From: Enterobacter kobei | GTDB lineage: Bacteria > Pseudomonadota > Gammaproteobacteria > Enterobacterales > Enterobacteriaceae | DNA length: 64,000 nt | Direction: 5' to 3' | Assembly: GCF_018323985.1 (NCBI RefSeq) | Contig: NZ_AP024590.1 | Location: forward strand, 4,030,001-4,094,000 | Part shown: in pieces, positions 17,153 through 25,212 of the stretch | How the letters are laid out: every line of letters begins with the position of its first letter | Numbering within the stretch: the first letter of the stretch is position 1 | The notes under the pieces: model-generated | The model's input: only the letters and a program-made list of their open reading frames with translations | Told to the model about the DNA's origin: nothing | Database searches by the model: none | Position numbers and translations under genes: made by a program

Positions 17153-18269
17153 GTTCTTCACTCCCTTGTGGGGTCATATAACCTTTGCCTGCACGAATGG
17201 CCGCCAGCGGTACCAGCACGCTGTCGGCATGCAGACTGTCGTTTTCTGCATCGGTGAACAGCACCGGCTGGTGCCGCCAGTCGAAAATCGTCAGATCGGC
17301 GTCAAAGCCCACCGCCAGGCGGCCTTTGCGTTTCAGCCGCAGACCGTCGGCGGCGCTGGCGGTCACGCATTCGATCACCTGTGGCAGCGACATGCCGATG
17401 GCGAGAAATTTCGACATCACCCGTGCCAGCGAAAACACCGGACCGTTGATACGGTTGCGGCAGTAGATATCCGAGCTGATGGTGTGCGGCAAAATGCCGA
17501 GACGGATCGCCTGCTTCGCCACTTCAAAACTGAAACTGGCGCTGCCGTGGCCGACGTCAAGACGCACGCCACGGCGCAGGGCGTCGGTCATCGAGGCGCG
17601 CAGTTCACCTGCGGGCGTCAGGATGCGGTTCGGTTTGCCGTTGTAGCAGTGGGTGATGATGTCCCCGGCGGTCAGCCGCGCGGCGATGTCGTCGAGGTTC
17701 GGCGGGTTGTTGCCAATGTGCACCATCAGCGGCAGATCGCCATTTTCTTTCTGGAAGGTTCTGGCGCGCTCCAGCGGCGCGATGCCGTTGTCGCCCACCA
17801 CGCTGCTGCTCATGCGCGCTTTCAGCCCGACAATAAAGTCCGGGTGGCGTTTTACCGCCGCCCGCACCGCCGCACCGTCGATATTCGCCATGTCCGCCAG
17901 TTCGTTCTGGGCGATCAGCCCGACACGGGAGATATTGAGCAGCGCGAAAACGTCCGTCACCGCGCTGCGCGTCAGGGCGTAAAAATCATCCACGTCATTG
18001 GCACCGGTGCTGCCTGCGTCCACGACGGTGGTGACGCCGGTGGCGATGCCGATGCTGTCCGGCTCGTCGCGGTAGATCGGCGAGCGGCTGTAACAGTGAA
18101 CGTGAGAGTCGATCCAGCCGGCGCTCACATAGTGTTCGCCGTTCAGATCGAGGGTTTTCACGGCCCCGGCGTCGATCTCGCCGATCGCCGCGATCTGCCC
18201 GTCCTGCACGGCAATATCGACGATCGTATCGTCCACCAGCCGCGCACGGCGCAGGAGTAAATCATACAT
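17136..18269 (-). CDS. Amidohydrolase/deacetylase family metallohydrolase
   Basis: This 377-residue member of the amidohydrolase superfamily (dihydroorotase-like subgroup, related to EF_0837/Atu3266 deacetylases) shows the full binuclear metal set. H56 and H58 are in DSHVH, K150 in GLKARMS is the likely carboxylated lysine, and H184, H207 and D267 complete it. Related enzymes cleave N-acetyl or O-acetyl groups from small acids. In this operon it most likely removes an N-acyl group before the ammonia-lyase step; the substrate is not known. The ATG at 18269 has AAGGAG 6 bases upstream; the ATG at 18275 is directly adjacent to that site and less likely. Confidence 0.88.
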   Translation of the reverse strand: MYDLLLRRARLVDDTIVDIAVQDGQIAAIGEIDAGAVKTLDLNGEHYVSAGWIDSHVHCYSRSPIYRDEPDSIGIATGVTTVVDAGSTGANDVDDFYALTRSAVTDVFALLNISRVGLIAQNELADMANIDGAAVRAAVKRHPDFIVGLKARMSSSVVGDNGIAPLERARTFQKENGDLPLMVHIGNNPPNLDDIAARLTAGDIITHCYNGKPNRILTPAGELRASMTDALRRGVRLDVGHGSASFSFEVAKQAIRLGILPHTISSDIYCRNRINGPVFSLARVMSKFLAIGMSLPQVIECVTASAADGLRLKRKGRLAVGFDADLTIFDWRHQPVLFTDAENDSLHADSVLVPLAAIRAGKGYMTPQGSEEHVFDL

Positions 18270-18289
18270 GCGCATCTCCTTGAGTGTGA

Positions 18290-18931
18290 TTACAGCGCGA
18301 CCGGGAAGATGGACCCGAGGATCATCGCTCCCAGGATCGCCCCGCCGGTGATCGGCTTCTGCCAGATGTAAAACAGCAGCGCACCAATCAGCGATCCGAT
18401 ACCGATCGGGATCGACGCCGCCATCGCGCTGAGGATGATAAGCGGTCCAAGGAAGCGCCCGGAGGCGTTACCCGCGCCCATCATCACGTCTGCCCCGTAG
18501 GTGGAGTCGCTCTGATTGATGGTGAATTTACGCGCCAGAATAATCAGGTAACCGATCGCCAGACCAATCAGCAGGCCAGTAACCAGCGACGCGCCAAAGT
18601 TCGCCACCGGGAAGACAAAGCCTGCGCCTAACAGCAATGCCGGGACGCCTAAGCCGACGCCGGTCTGGATCGCGCCGCCGATGTCGAGGATACCCACCAG
18701 CGAGCCTTCGATGATGCGCGCAAACAGGAAGCTCGCGCCGAACGCCGCCACGGCGCCATAGACGCCGGTGTCCATACCCGCCCGCAGCATCGACACAAAC
18801 GCCACTTCGTTAAACGCGCCGATGCCATAGAGGTAATACATGTGTGTCCCGGCAAAGACGCCGGACGAGAGCAGGCCAACGAAGATCGGGAATGACCAGT
18901 CGGCGTACCAAAAACCTTTGTTCTGTTCCAT
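18290..18931 (-). CDS. DUF4310 family membrane protein
   Basis: This 213-residue, very hydrophobic protein has about six membrane segments after a short polar N-terminus (MEQNKGFWYADWSFP). It is rich in glycine and alanine and has a conserved-looking cytoplasmic segment TINQSDSTYGADVMMGAGNASGR at about 137-159. It matches the family annotated as DUF4310, which has no assigned function. Always found next to DUF4311 in this type of cluster, it is a candidate membrane half of a two-subunit transporter. The ATG follows AGGAG, 12 bases after the DUF4311 gene. Confidence 0.85.
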   Translation of the reverse strand: MEQNKGFWYADWSFPIFVGLLSSGVFAGTHMYYLYGIGAFNEVAFVSMLRAGMDTGVYGAVAAFGASFLFARIIEGSLVGILDIGGAIQTGVGLGVPALLLGAGFVFPVANFGASLVTGLLIGLAIGYLIILARKFTINQSDSTYGADVMMGAGNASGRFLGPLIILSAMAASIPIGIGSLIGALLFYIWQKPITGGAILGAMILGSIFPVAL

Positions 18932-18943
18932 GTCAGGCTCCTG

Positions 18944-19720
18944 TTATTTGCCGCTTACCGCGTTGTGGATCAGATCCAGCCAGTTCGGCACGGTGAGGTG
19001 GAAAGATTCGATCATTTTCATGTCGAAGCCACGGAAGAAGGCACTCAGCACAAACAGCGCAACGATAGCCGCCATCATCACTTTGGTGACGCGGTTCCAG
19101 CCGCTCTCTTCCACGCCCTTACCAATCAGAATGCCGAGCACCAGACCCGGTACGGCGTTGCCCATGATCAGCTGCGCTGCGCCGCCGAAAATGGTCGCCC
19201 AGAAGCCCGATTTTTTACCGGCATCAATCGCTGCCAGCCAGAAGATCACCGGCATCACGGTGTTAACCAGCAGGTTAGCCGCCGGCACCAGCACTTTGAC
19301 CGCCGTCACCTGTAAGGCCGCCGGTACCGCCGAGGCGGTGGAGTTGAGGAAGGCGACGACGATCATGCCGATCACGCCGCAGGCAATGGCCATCTTTTTC
19401 GGATCGTGCAGCGTCTCGGCGACATTGCGGTTTTTGATCATCAGCGCCGCCGCGCCCCAGTTCGGGATGATGCGATGATCGACGTCCTGGGTGAAGGATC
19501 CCGCCGCCACGGACGAGGCCCAGGCGTTGAAGAAAAAGCCCAGTCCAAAGGAGAAGTGCGATGCTGGATCCCCTTCACAGGAGTTCAGCTCGCCTAAGGT
19601 ACGAAACGCCCCCATCCCCTGGGTGGTTGGCGCGTGAAACATGCGTGCAGCCCCGGCCCCCACACCCACGCCGACCAGGCCGCCGATGATGAGAGATTTT
19701 ATTAAAATTATCAGGAACAT
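18944..19720 (-). CDS. DUF4311 family membrane protein
   Basis: The 258-residue protein has about six to seven membrane segments. The N-terminal segment is glycine-rich (GGLVGVGVGAGAARMFHAP) and is followed by a polar conserved-looking loop GELNSCEGDPASHFSFGLGFFFN at about residues 43-65. The loop contains a cysteine and several acidic and histidine residues, and could be a substrate or phosphate site. It belongs to the DUF4311 family, of unknown function. Context suggests it forms a transporter with DUF4310; no catalytic assignment is possible. Confidence 0.85.
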   Translation of the reverse strand: MFLIILIKSLIIGGLVGVGVGAGAARMFHAPTTQGMGAFRTLGELNSCEGDPASHFSFGLGFFFNAWASSVAAGSFTQDVDHRIIPNWGAAALMIKNRNVAETLHDPKKMAIACGVIGMIVVAFLNSTASAVPAALQVTAVKVLVPAANLLVNTVMPVIFWLAAIDAGKKSGFWATIFGGAAQLIMGNAVPGLVLGILIGKGVEESGWNRVTKVMMAAIVALFVLSAFFRGFDMKMIESFHLTVPNWLDLIHNAVSGK

Positions 19721-19741
19721 AGTTAAACCCTATGGTGAAAA

Positions 19742-20047
19742 TCAGGTGTGCGTGACGAAGTCCACTTTATCGAGATTAATGGCGGTCACGTTGACGGTAA
19801 CGTCCAGCTCCACGCTGAACGTGCGTCGCTCCCGGCGCAGAAAGAAAAACAGAAATGCTTCTTTGCGCACCGCTTCACGCGCATAAACAACCTGCACATC
19901 CTGTGGCTCTATACGCAGTAAAATATGCGGCGATGCTTTCATCACCGCCCCCTGAACCTGGTTCAGGGCATCCGCAAAGGCGCGCGATTTCGACTCGCCT
20001 TTGCCGTTAACGCGCAACGTCGTGGTGAAGTGCTCTTTCATGCTCAT
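19742..20047 (-). CDS. DUF4312 family protein
   Basis: The 101-residue soluble protein begins MSMKEHFTTTLRVNGKGESKSRAFADALNQVQ and has alternating hydrophobic residues in its second half, which suggests beta strands. There is no membrane segment. The start at 20047 overlaps the stop of the SFCGS gene as ATGA; the ATG at 20041 is the alternative. DUF4312 has no assigned function. It is invariably a partner of DUF4310/4311 in such operons, which points to an accessory transporter subunit. Confidence 0.82.
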   Translation of the reverse strand: MSMKEHFTTTLRVNGKGESKSRAFADALNQVQGAVMKASPHILLRIEPQDVQVVYAREAVRKEAFLFFFLRRERRTFSVELDVTVNVTAINLDKVDFVTHT

Positions 20048-20406
20048 GCGCCGTGCTTTTTCTGCCATGCCAGCACCAGGCGCTCGCCTAACTCTTCTTT
20101 ATCCATAAAACCGAAGCCGAGCACATTGCAGCCTTCGTTGATGGCGGTGACGCCTTCATCCACTGAACGCATGCCGTATTTAGCCTTGTAGCCATATTTG
20201 GTCTGCGCGGTGATTGCCCCTGCGCCGCCGCTGCCGCAGAACGAAATGCCAAAGGTGGCGTTTTCTGCTTTCATGACGTCGCCCAGCTTCATGTCCGCTG
20301 CCACACCCGGCACCACCACGGCGCGTCCGCCCGCTTTTTCCACACCCGCCGCCACTTTCTGACCTTTGCCCAGGCGATCGCCAATCACTACGGTAATCTG
20401 TTCCAT
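20044..20406 (-). CDS. SFCGS family glycine-rich protein, EIIB-like candidate
   Basis: The 120-residue cytoplasmic protein has alternating strand and helix patterns and the family motif ISFCGSGGAGA, with C57 at the start of a glycine-rich loop. The loop resembles the phosphocysteine loop of PTS EIIB proteins such as UlaB in this window (AVCGNGQGSS), but lies in the middle rather than at the N-terminus. No function is assigned to the family. An EIIB-like phosphocarrier role is my inference. The ATG at 20406 follows AGGAGCAAAAG; longer in-frame starts run into the PRD gene. Confidence 0.82.
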   Translation of the reverse strand: MEQITVVIGDRLGKGQKVAAGVEKAGGRAVVVPGVAADMKLGDVMKAENATFGISFCGSGGAGAITAQTKYGYKAKYGMRSVDEGVTAINEGCNVLGFGFMDKEELGERLVLAWQKKHGA

Positions 20407-20416
20407 CTTTTGCTCC

Positions 20417-20734
20417 TTACAGGTTGTCTTTCGCCACTTCGAAGTGCACCGACAGCAGCCAGGCCTCTTCTTTGGGAAGGTTGCCAAACGCCGCCACGAT
20501 TTCATGGGCGAGTGACATTGAATCTTCTGAGATCTCGTCAAACAGGCTGGCATCGACCTCCGGCAGTGGTTCGCCGGTTATCGAACGGTGCGCCATGGCA
20601 CGGACGTGCGAGGTCAGCATCTGTTCCTGTACCGCGTTGGGGATGATGTTGTGGCGGGCCAGCAGGCTGTAGACCTGCGCTAACATGTTGTCCGCCAGAC
20701 GCCCCGCGTCGTTGTTTACCGCTCCGTTATTCAC
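20417..20734 (-). CDS. Stand-alone PRD domain protein
   Basis: The 105-residue protein is a single PTS regulation domain without DNA- or RNA-binding parts. The two typical PRD histidine positions are kept: H43 in TSHVRAMAHR and H97 in AWLLSVHFEV. It is the first gene of the operon. It starts with GTG, preceded by GGGG 8 bases upstream, and ends 10 bases before the SFCGS gene. It may tell the transporter or the regulator about PTS phosphorylation. A lone PRD in a transport operon is unusual. Confidence 0.85.
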   Translation of the reverse strand: MNNGAVNNDAGRLADNMLAQVYSLLARHNIIPNAVQEQMLTSHVRAMAHRSITGEPLPEVDASLFDEISEDSMSLAHEIVAAFGNLPKEEAWLLSVHFEVAKDNL

Positions 20735-20802
20735 TCGTCTTACCCCGTTAATGTCTCCGGATTAAAACTAACGGCGAAGGTTAATAGTTTGTAGCGAGTT
20801 GT

Positions 20803-20822
20803 TTTCCACTTCGAAGTGGAAA
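20803..20822 (-). promoter_or_regulatory. Perfect 20-bp palindrome upstream of the PRD operon
   Basis: TTTCCACTTC is followed at once by its exact complement GAAGTGGAAA. It lies 69-88 bases before the first gene and just upstream of a possible -10 (TATTAA at 20782-20787 on the minus strand). It is the best candidate binding site for the operon's own regulator. Confidence 0.6.
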
Positions 20823-20835
20823 GGGCCGTGGCGGC

Positions 20836-20851
20836 AGTGATCTGTTCCACA
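20836..20851 (-). promoter_or_regulatory. CRP-like site upstream of the PRD operon
   Basis: On the minus strand TGTGG-AACAGA-TCACT matches TGTGA-N6-TCACA at 8 of 10 positions. It sits 13 bases upstream of the 20-bp palindrome, a layout common for CRP-assisted catabolic promoters. Confidence 0.5.
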
Positions 20852-21014
20852 GAAATAGCGGCATGAGGGATTTTTGGCTGGAATAGTGTGAGTTTAATCA
20901 CGGTATGACGACGTTCGCCGCCCGTCATCCGGCATAAAAGAAAATGCGGTTCTGTGAGTTAAAGGGGCTTTTGACGGGAAATATTGGAAAGGCTTATGGG
21001 CTGCGGCACGTGTG

Positions 21015-21065
21015 TTGTAGGGTGGCGCTGCGCTTACCCGACCTACAGGGTGTAGGCCGGGTAAA
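21015..21065. repeat. REP-like repeat between the PRD operon and cybC
   Basis: A GGGTGGCGCTGCGCTTACCC hairpin unit is followed by GTAGGCCGGGTAAAC. It lies 3' of cybC. The bases between 20930 and 21015 show nothing else I can name. Confidence 0.7.
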
Positions 21066-21070
21066 CAGGC

Positions 21071-21460
21071 TTAACGGAATTTCTTGTGATAAGTATTGCG
21101 GGTATTTTTGATTTCTTCGGCGGCAGCCTGCGCTTCTTTAACCTTGCCGTCGTTTGCCAGCTTCATCGCGCCGTCAATCTGACCGACGAGAATATCAAAG
21201 CCGTGGCGATACTCTTTCATTTCCGGGCTGTCTGCCGCTTTATCTTCCATTTTTGGCGGCGTGGCTTTCTGCGCGTCCAGCGCAGCGGTACGCATTTTGG
21301 TTAACGCCTCTTTCATGTCTGCGGCGTTATCCGTGGTTTGTACGACTTTCAGATTCTCACCAAGCGTCTCCATATCCTCTTCAAGATCGGCTGCAAAAAC
21401 AGCAGAAGAGGCCATCACCAGGGACGAAACGGCTAACATTGCTAAGAGTGTTTTACGCAT
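21071..21460 (-). CDS. cybC: Soluble cytochrome b562
   Basis: The 129-residue precursor has a clear signal peptide (MRKTLLAMLAVSSLVMASSAVFA) and a 106-residue four-helix-bundle domain. The heme ligands are M7 of the mature chain (ADLEEDM) and H102 (RNTYHKKFR). It acts in the periplasm as a small b-type heme protein whose physiological partner is unclear. The ATG at 21460 gives the signal peptide. An upstream extension in the same frame is not family-like. It lies downstream of pmbA, with a 56-base gap. Confidence 0.97.
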   Translation of the reverse strand: MRKTLLAMLAVSSLVMASSAVFAADLEEDMETLGENLKVVQTTDNAADMKEALTKMRTAALDAQKATPPKMEDKAADSPEMKEYRHGFDILVGQIDGAMKLANDGKVKEAQAAAEEIKNTRNTYHKKFR

Positions 21461-21516
21461 CAGGTTGCTTCCATTTTTTGTTTTTAGATCGGGCGCGGCA
21501 GGCGGCGCCCTTTTAT

Positions 21517-22869
21517 TTACTGACCGGCGATCTTCATCTCCGGCAACAGCACTGAACCACACTGAATGTTGCTGCGTGTTTCAATATCGTCACCAATAGT
21601 AACAATATTGCGCCACATGTCTTTGAGGTTGCCCGCAATAGTGATTTCGCTTACCGGATACTGGATTTCACCGTTCTCCACCCAGAAGCCCGCCGCACCG
21701 CGGGAGTAATCGCCGGTAATGCCGCTTACGCCCTGCCCCATCAGCTCGGTGACCACCAGACCGGTGCCCATCTCTTTGAGCAGTTGTTCAAAGCTGAGGC
21801 CGCGACCGGCAATGCGCCAGTTGTGGATGCCGCCCGCGTGACCGGTACTTTTCAGCCCCAGTTTGCGCGCGGAATAGTTGGTCAGCAGCCACTGGGTCAG
21901 GATACCGTCTTTGATGATTTCACGGCGTTCCGTGCGTACGCCTTCGCTGTCGAATGGCGTAGAGGCAAGACCTTTCAGCAGATGCGGATGCTCATCAATG
22001 GTCAGCCATTCCGGGAGAATTTGTTTGCCGAGGTAATCCAGCAGGAAGGTAGATTTGCGGTACACTGCGCCACCGGCAATGGCGCCCACCAGATGGCCAA
22101 ACAGCCCGGTCGCCACTTCATTAGCAAAAATAACCGGCGCTTTCATGGTGGAGAGTTTACGCGGGGAGAGGCGGGACAGCGTGCGTTTTGCACATTCTGC
22201 GCCGACCCATTCCGGGGATTGCAGATCGCCTAACGCGCGCCCGATGGTATAGGCGTAGTCGCGTTCCATATCGCCGTTTTCTTCAGCAATCACGCTGCTG
22301 GAGAGCGAGTGACGGCTGGAGCAGTAGCTTTGCAGCATGCCGTGACTGTTACCAAACACGCGAATACCGTAGTGACTGTTGAAGCTGCCGCCTTCGGTGT
22401 TGGTGATGCGTTTGTCGACGGCGAGAGATGCCTGCTCAGCGCGCGCGGCAAAGGCGATCGCCTCATCCGGGGTGATCTCAGCCGGGTGGAACAGATCTAA
22501 ATCCGGCGCATCAAAGGCCAGCAGCTCTTTATCGGCCACGCCGGCATAGGGATCCGGCGAGGTGTAGCGTGCGATGTCCAGCGCCGCCTGCACGGTGCGC
22601 GCGATGGCGTCCGGGCTTAAGTCGGTGGACGAGGCGCTGCCTTTGCGATTCTGATGGTAAACGGTGATGCCCAGCGCACCATCGCTGTTAAATTCAACGT
22701 TCTCCACCTCACCGTAACGGGTGCTCACGCCAATGCCGGTTGTCTTCGATACCGACACTTCCGCGCCATCCGATTTGCCAGCGGCTAAACCCAGTGCGGT
22801 GGAGACGGCTTCTTCCAGAGCTTTGCGTTGCTCTGCAACTTGTGTGATTACTTTCATCGCCAATGCCAT
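21517..22869 (-). CDS. pmbA: Metalloprotease subunit TldE/PmbA
   Basis: The 450-residue protein is the E. coli PmbA (TldE) length and nearly identical in sequence. TldE forms a heterodimer with TldD and takes part in proteolytic maturation of microcin B17 and in CcdA degradation. TldE itself lacks the HExxxH metal site that TldD has, as expected; none is visible here. The C-terminus GSVLLPEMKIAGQ is intact. It is divergent from darP. Confidence 0.98.
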   Translation of the reverse strand: MALAMKVITQVAEQRKALEEAVSTALGLAAGKSDGAEVSVSKTTGIGVSTRYGEVENVEFNSDGALGITVYHQNRKGSASSTDLSPDAIARTVQAALDIARYTSPDPYAGVADKELLAFDAPDLDLFHPAEITPDEAIAFAARAEQASLAVDKRITNTEGGSFNSHYGIRVFGNSHGMLQSYCSSRHSLSSSVIAEENGDMERDYAYTIGRALGDLQSPEWVGAECAKRTLSRLSPRKLSTMKAPVIFANEVATGLFGHLVGAIAGGAVYRKSTFLLDYLGKQILPEWLTIDEHPHLLKGLASTPFDSEGVRTERREIIKDGILTQWLLTNYSARKLGLKSTGHAGGIHNWRIAGRGLSFEQLLKEMGTGLVVTELMGQGVSGITGDYSRGAAGFWVENGEIQYPVSEITIAGNLKDMWRNIVTIGDDIETRSNIQCGSVLLPEMKIAGQ

Positions 22870-22963
22870 AATGTAAGGGGAGTTTCAAAGAAGTCTAACA
22901 GAGAACCCATTCTCAGTGTGCTCCCAGGGTGTTAGTATTAGCCTCTTTTTTAAGGAACCTGAG

Positions 22964-23518
22964 ATGACCAAGCAGCCCGAAGACTGGCTCGACGACGTGC
23001 CCGGTGATGATATCGACGATGAAGATGATGAGATCATCTGGGTCAGTAAAAGTGAAATTAAGCGTGATGCCGAAGAATTAAAACGCCTCGGCGCGGAAAT
23101 GGTTGATCTGGGCAAAAATGCCCTCGACAAAATCCCGCTGGATGACGATCTGCGCGCCGCCATTGAACTGGCGCAGCGTATCAAGAAAGAAGGCCGTCGC
23201 CGCCAGATGCAGCTGATCGGCAAAATGCTGCGTCAGCGCGATGTGGATCCGATCCGCCAGGCGCTGGATAAGCTGAAAAACCGCCACAACCAGCAGGTCG
23301 CGTTTTTCCACAAGCTGGAACATATCCGCGATCGTCTGGTTGAAGAAGGCGATGACGCGGTACCGGACGTGCTGAACCTGTGGCCGCATGCCGATCGCCA
23401 GCAGCTGCGTTCGCTGATCCGCAATGCCCAGAAAGAGAAAGAAGGGAATAAAGCGCCGAAGTCTGCGCGTCTGATTTTCCAGTATCTGCGCGAGCTGGCG
23501 GAAGCCGACGCGGAATAA
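22964..23518 (+). CDS. darP: Ribosome-associated protein DarP (YjgA)
   Basis: This 184-residue DUF615 protein has the E. coli YjgA length. DarP binds late precursors of the 50S ribosomal subunit and helps the peptidyl-transferase centre mature. It begins with an acidic stretch (DDVPGDDIDDEDDE) and continues as a long helical, basic protein. The ATG at 22964 follows AAGGAACCTGAG. The in-frame ATG at 22916 would overlap the promoter region. Confidence 0.96.
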   Translation: MTKQPEDWLDDVPGDDIDDEDDEIIWVSKSEIKRDAEELKRLGAEMVDLGKNALDKIPLDDDLRAAIELAQRIKKEGRRRQMQLIGKMLRQRDVDPIRQALDKLKNRHNQQVAFFHKLEHIRDRLVEEGDDAVPDVLNLWPHADRQQLRSLIRNAQKEKEGNKAPKSARLIFQYLRELAEADAE

Positions 23519-23538
23519 GGTGGCAAGCGCCGGTGAAG

Positions 23539-23652
23539 GTTTTGCCGGGTGGCGGGGAATGTTTTGCCGGGTGGCGGCTTGCGCCTTACCCGGCCTACGG
23601 TTCACGGTCATACGGTTTTGTAGGCCCGGTAAGCGAAGCGCCACCGGGCGCT
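23539..23652. repeat. REP/BIME cluster between darP and mpl
   Basis: GTTTTGCCGGGTGGCGG occurs twice within 25 bases, and an inverted unit TAGGCCCGGTAAGCG...GCGCCACCGGGC follows. It lies between convergent gene ends and can act as a hairpin for both. Confidence 0.8.
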
Positions 23653-23655
23653 GTT

Positions 23656-25038
23656 TTATACCGGCTCCGCTGCCGCCGCCGCTTTCTTCGCTAACCCGTC
23701 CAGCAGTTTCTGATGAATACCACCAAACCCGCCGTTACTCATCACCAGAATATGATCCCCTGGCTGCGCGGTTTTCACCACCATCTCCGCCAGCGTATCC
23801 ACATCCGCATGCCAGTGCGCAGGCTGAATGCAGGCTTCCGCCACTTCAGCAACCTGCCAGGGAATATGCTGCGGCTGAAGCAGGAACACTTCATCGGCAC
23901 GTCCCAGCGACGGCGCTAAATCATCTTTGCAGATGCCCATTTTCATCGTGTTAGAGCGCGGCTCCAGCACGGCGAGAATGCGCGCGGTGCCGCCCACTTT
24001 CCCGCGCAGCGCGGCAAGCGTGGCAAGGATCGCCGTCGGATGATGAGCGAAATCGTCATATACCGTCACGCCGTTGGCTTCGCCGCGCAGTTCCAGGCGG
24101 CGACGGGCGTTAATGAACGATCCCAGCGCATTGGCTGCATCTGCGGGGGCAACGCCCACATGACGCGCCGCGGCAATCGCCATCAGGCCGTTATGCATAT
24201 TGTGCTCGCCAACCAGATCCCACTTCACGCGGCCCACGCTTTCGCCGTCGAGCCACACTTCCCATTCGGAGGCATCTGTAGTCAGCTTTTTCGCCTGCCA
24301 GTGGCCCTGCTCGCCCACCAGTTCCTGCTCGCTCCAGCAGCCCATCGCCATCGTCTGTTTCAGATTGATGTCGTTTTCCGGCCAGATGATTTTGCCCTGC
24401 CCCGGCACGATACGAACCAGGTGATGGAACTGCTTCTGGATCGCTTTCAGGTCGTCGAAGATGTCTGCATGATCAAACTCAAGGTTGTTGAGGATCAGCG
24501 TGCGCGGGCAGTAGTGCACGAATTTGGAACGCTTGTCGAAGAAGGCGCAGTCATATTCGTCGGCTTCGATAACGAAGAACGGGCTTTCACCCAGACGCGC
24601 GGAGACGTCGAAGTTGCCCGGTACGCCGCCGATCACAAAGCCCGGCTTGTAGCCGCAGACCTCGAGGATCCAGGTCGCCATACCCGCCGTAGTGGTTTTG
24701 CCATGGGTACCGGCCACCGCCAGCACCCAGCGATCGCGCAGTACGAAATCATGCAGCCACTGCGGGCCAGACATGTACGGAATGTTCTTTTCCAGCACCG
24801 CTTCCACACACGGATTGCCGCGCGTCATGGCGTTGCCGATGATCACCAGATCCGGGGCGTTATCGAGCTGGGAAGGGTCGTATCCCTGAATTAACGCAAT
24901 CCCTTGATCGGCTAAAAGCGTGCTCATTGGCGGATACACATTGGCGTCCGAACCCGTTACCTCGTGACCCAGTGAACGGGCCAGCATCGCCAGTCCGCCC
25001 ATGAAGGTGCCACAAATCCCCAATATATGAATGCGCAT
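23656..25038 (-). CDS. mpl: UDP-N-acetylmuramate:L-alanyl-gamma-D-glutamyl-meso-diaminopimelate ligase
   Basis: This 460-residue Mur ligase recycles murein tripeptide by joining it to UDP-MurNAc in the cytoplasm. The ATP-binding loop GTHGKTTT is at residues 110-117. The central domain keeps the EADEYDCAFFDKRSKF segment, and the C-terminal domain keeps the DDFAHHPTAI segment. E. coli Mpl has 457 residues. It runs divergently from fbp. Confidence 0.98.
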   Translation of the reverse strand: MRIHILGICGTFMGGLAMLARSLGHEVTGSDANVYPPMSTLLADQGIALIQGYDPSQLDNAPDLVIIGNAMTRGNPCVEAVLEKNIPYMSGPQWLHDFVLRDRWVLAVAGTHGKTTTAGMATWILEVCGYKPGFVIGGVPGNFDVSARLGESPFFVIEADEYDCAFFDKRSKFVHYCPRTLILNNLEFDHADIFDDLKAIQKQFHHLVRIVPGQGKIIWPENDINLKQTMAMGCWSEQELVGEQGHWQAKKLTTDASEWEVWLDGESVGRVKWDLVGEHNMHNGLMAIAAARHVGVAPADAANALGSFINARRRLELRGEANGVTVYDDFAHHPTAILATLAALRGKVGGTARILAVLEPRSNTMKMGICKDDLAPSLGRADEVFLLQPQHIPWQVAEVAEACIQPAHWHADVDTLAEMVVKTAQPGDHILVMSNGGFGGIHQKLLDGLAKKAAAAAEPV

Positions 25039-25212
25039 ACGTCGTTATCCCTCTTTAATCTGGCGCACATTTTACCCACATGTCAGGCGTCAGATAAATG
25101 CATTTCAGGATATTCCGTACGATGCTGGCGCGATTCACCTGTGCGCAATGTTTTGAAACTTTGTTAAGATTGTTGCAGTCGCTTTACTCCACATTGAATG
25201 TAGGGAAGTGTT

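Noticed and set aside
17151..18260. 369-codon plus-strand frame opposite the amidohydrolase gene
   Set aside because: Shadow of a real gene; the minus-strand product has a full set of catalytic residues.
20740..20928. 62-codon minus-strand frame upstream of the PRD gene
   Set aside because: It overlaps the 20-bp palindrome and CRP-like site and has no recognisable product.
20735..21014. Search for a ribonucleic antiterminator for the BglG-like regulator
   Set aside because: No RAT hairpin overlapping a terminator was found; the regulator's HTH parts suggest DNA binding instead.
21003..21020. Sigma-54-like GGCAC-N5-TTG on the plus strand
   Set aside because: It points away from the PRD operon and has no downstream gene on its strand; the -12 part is also poor.
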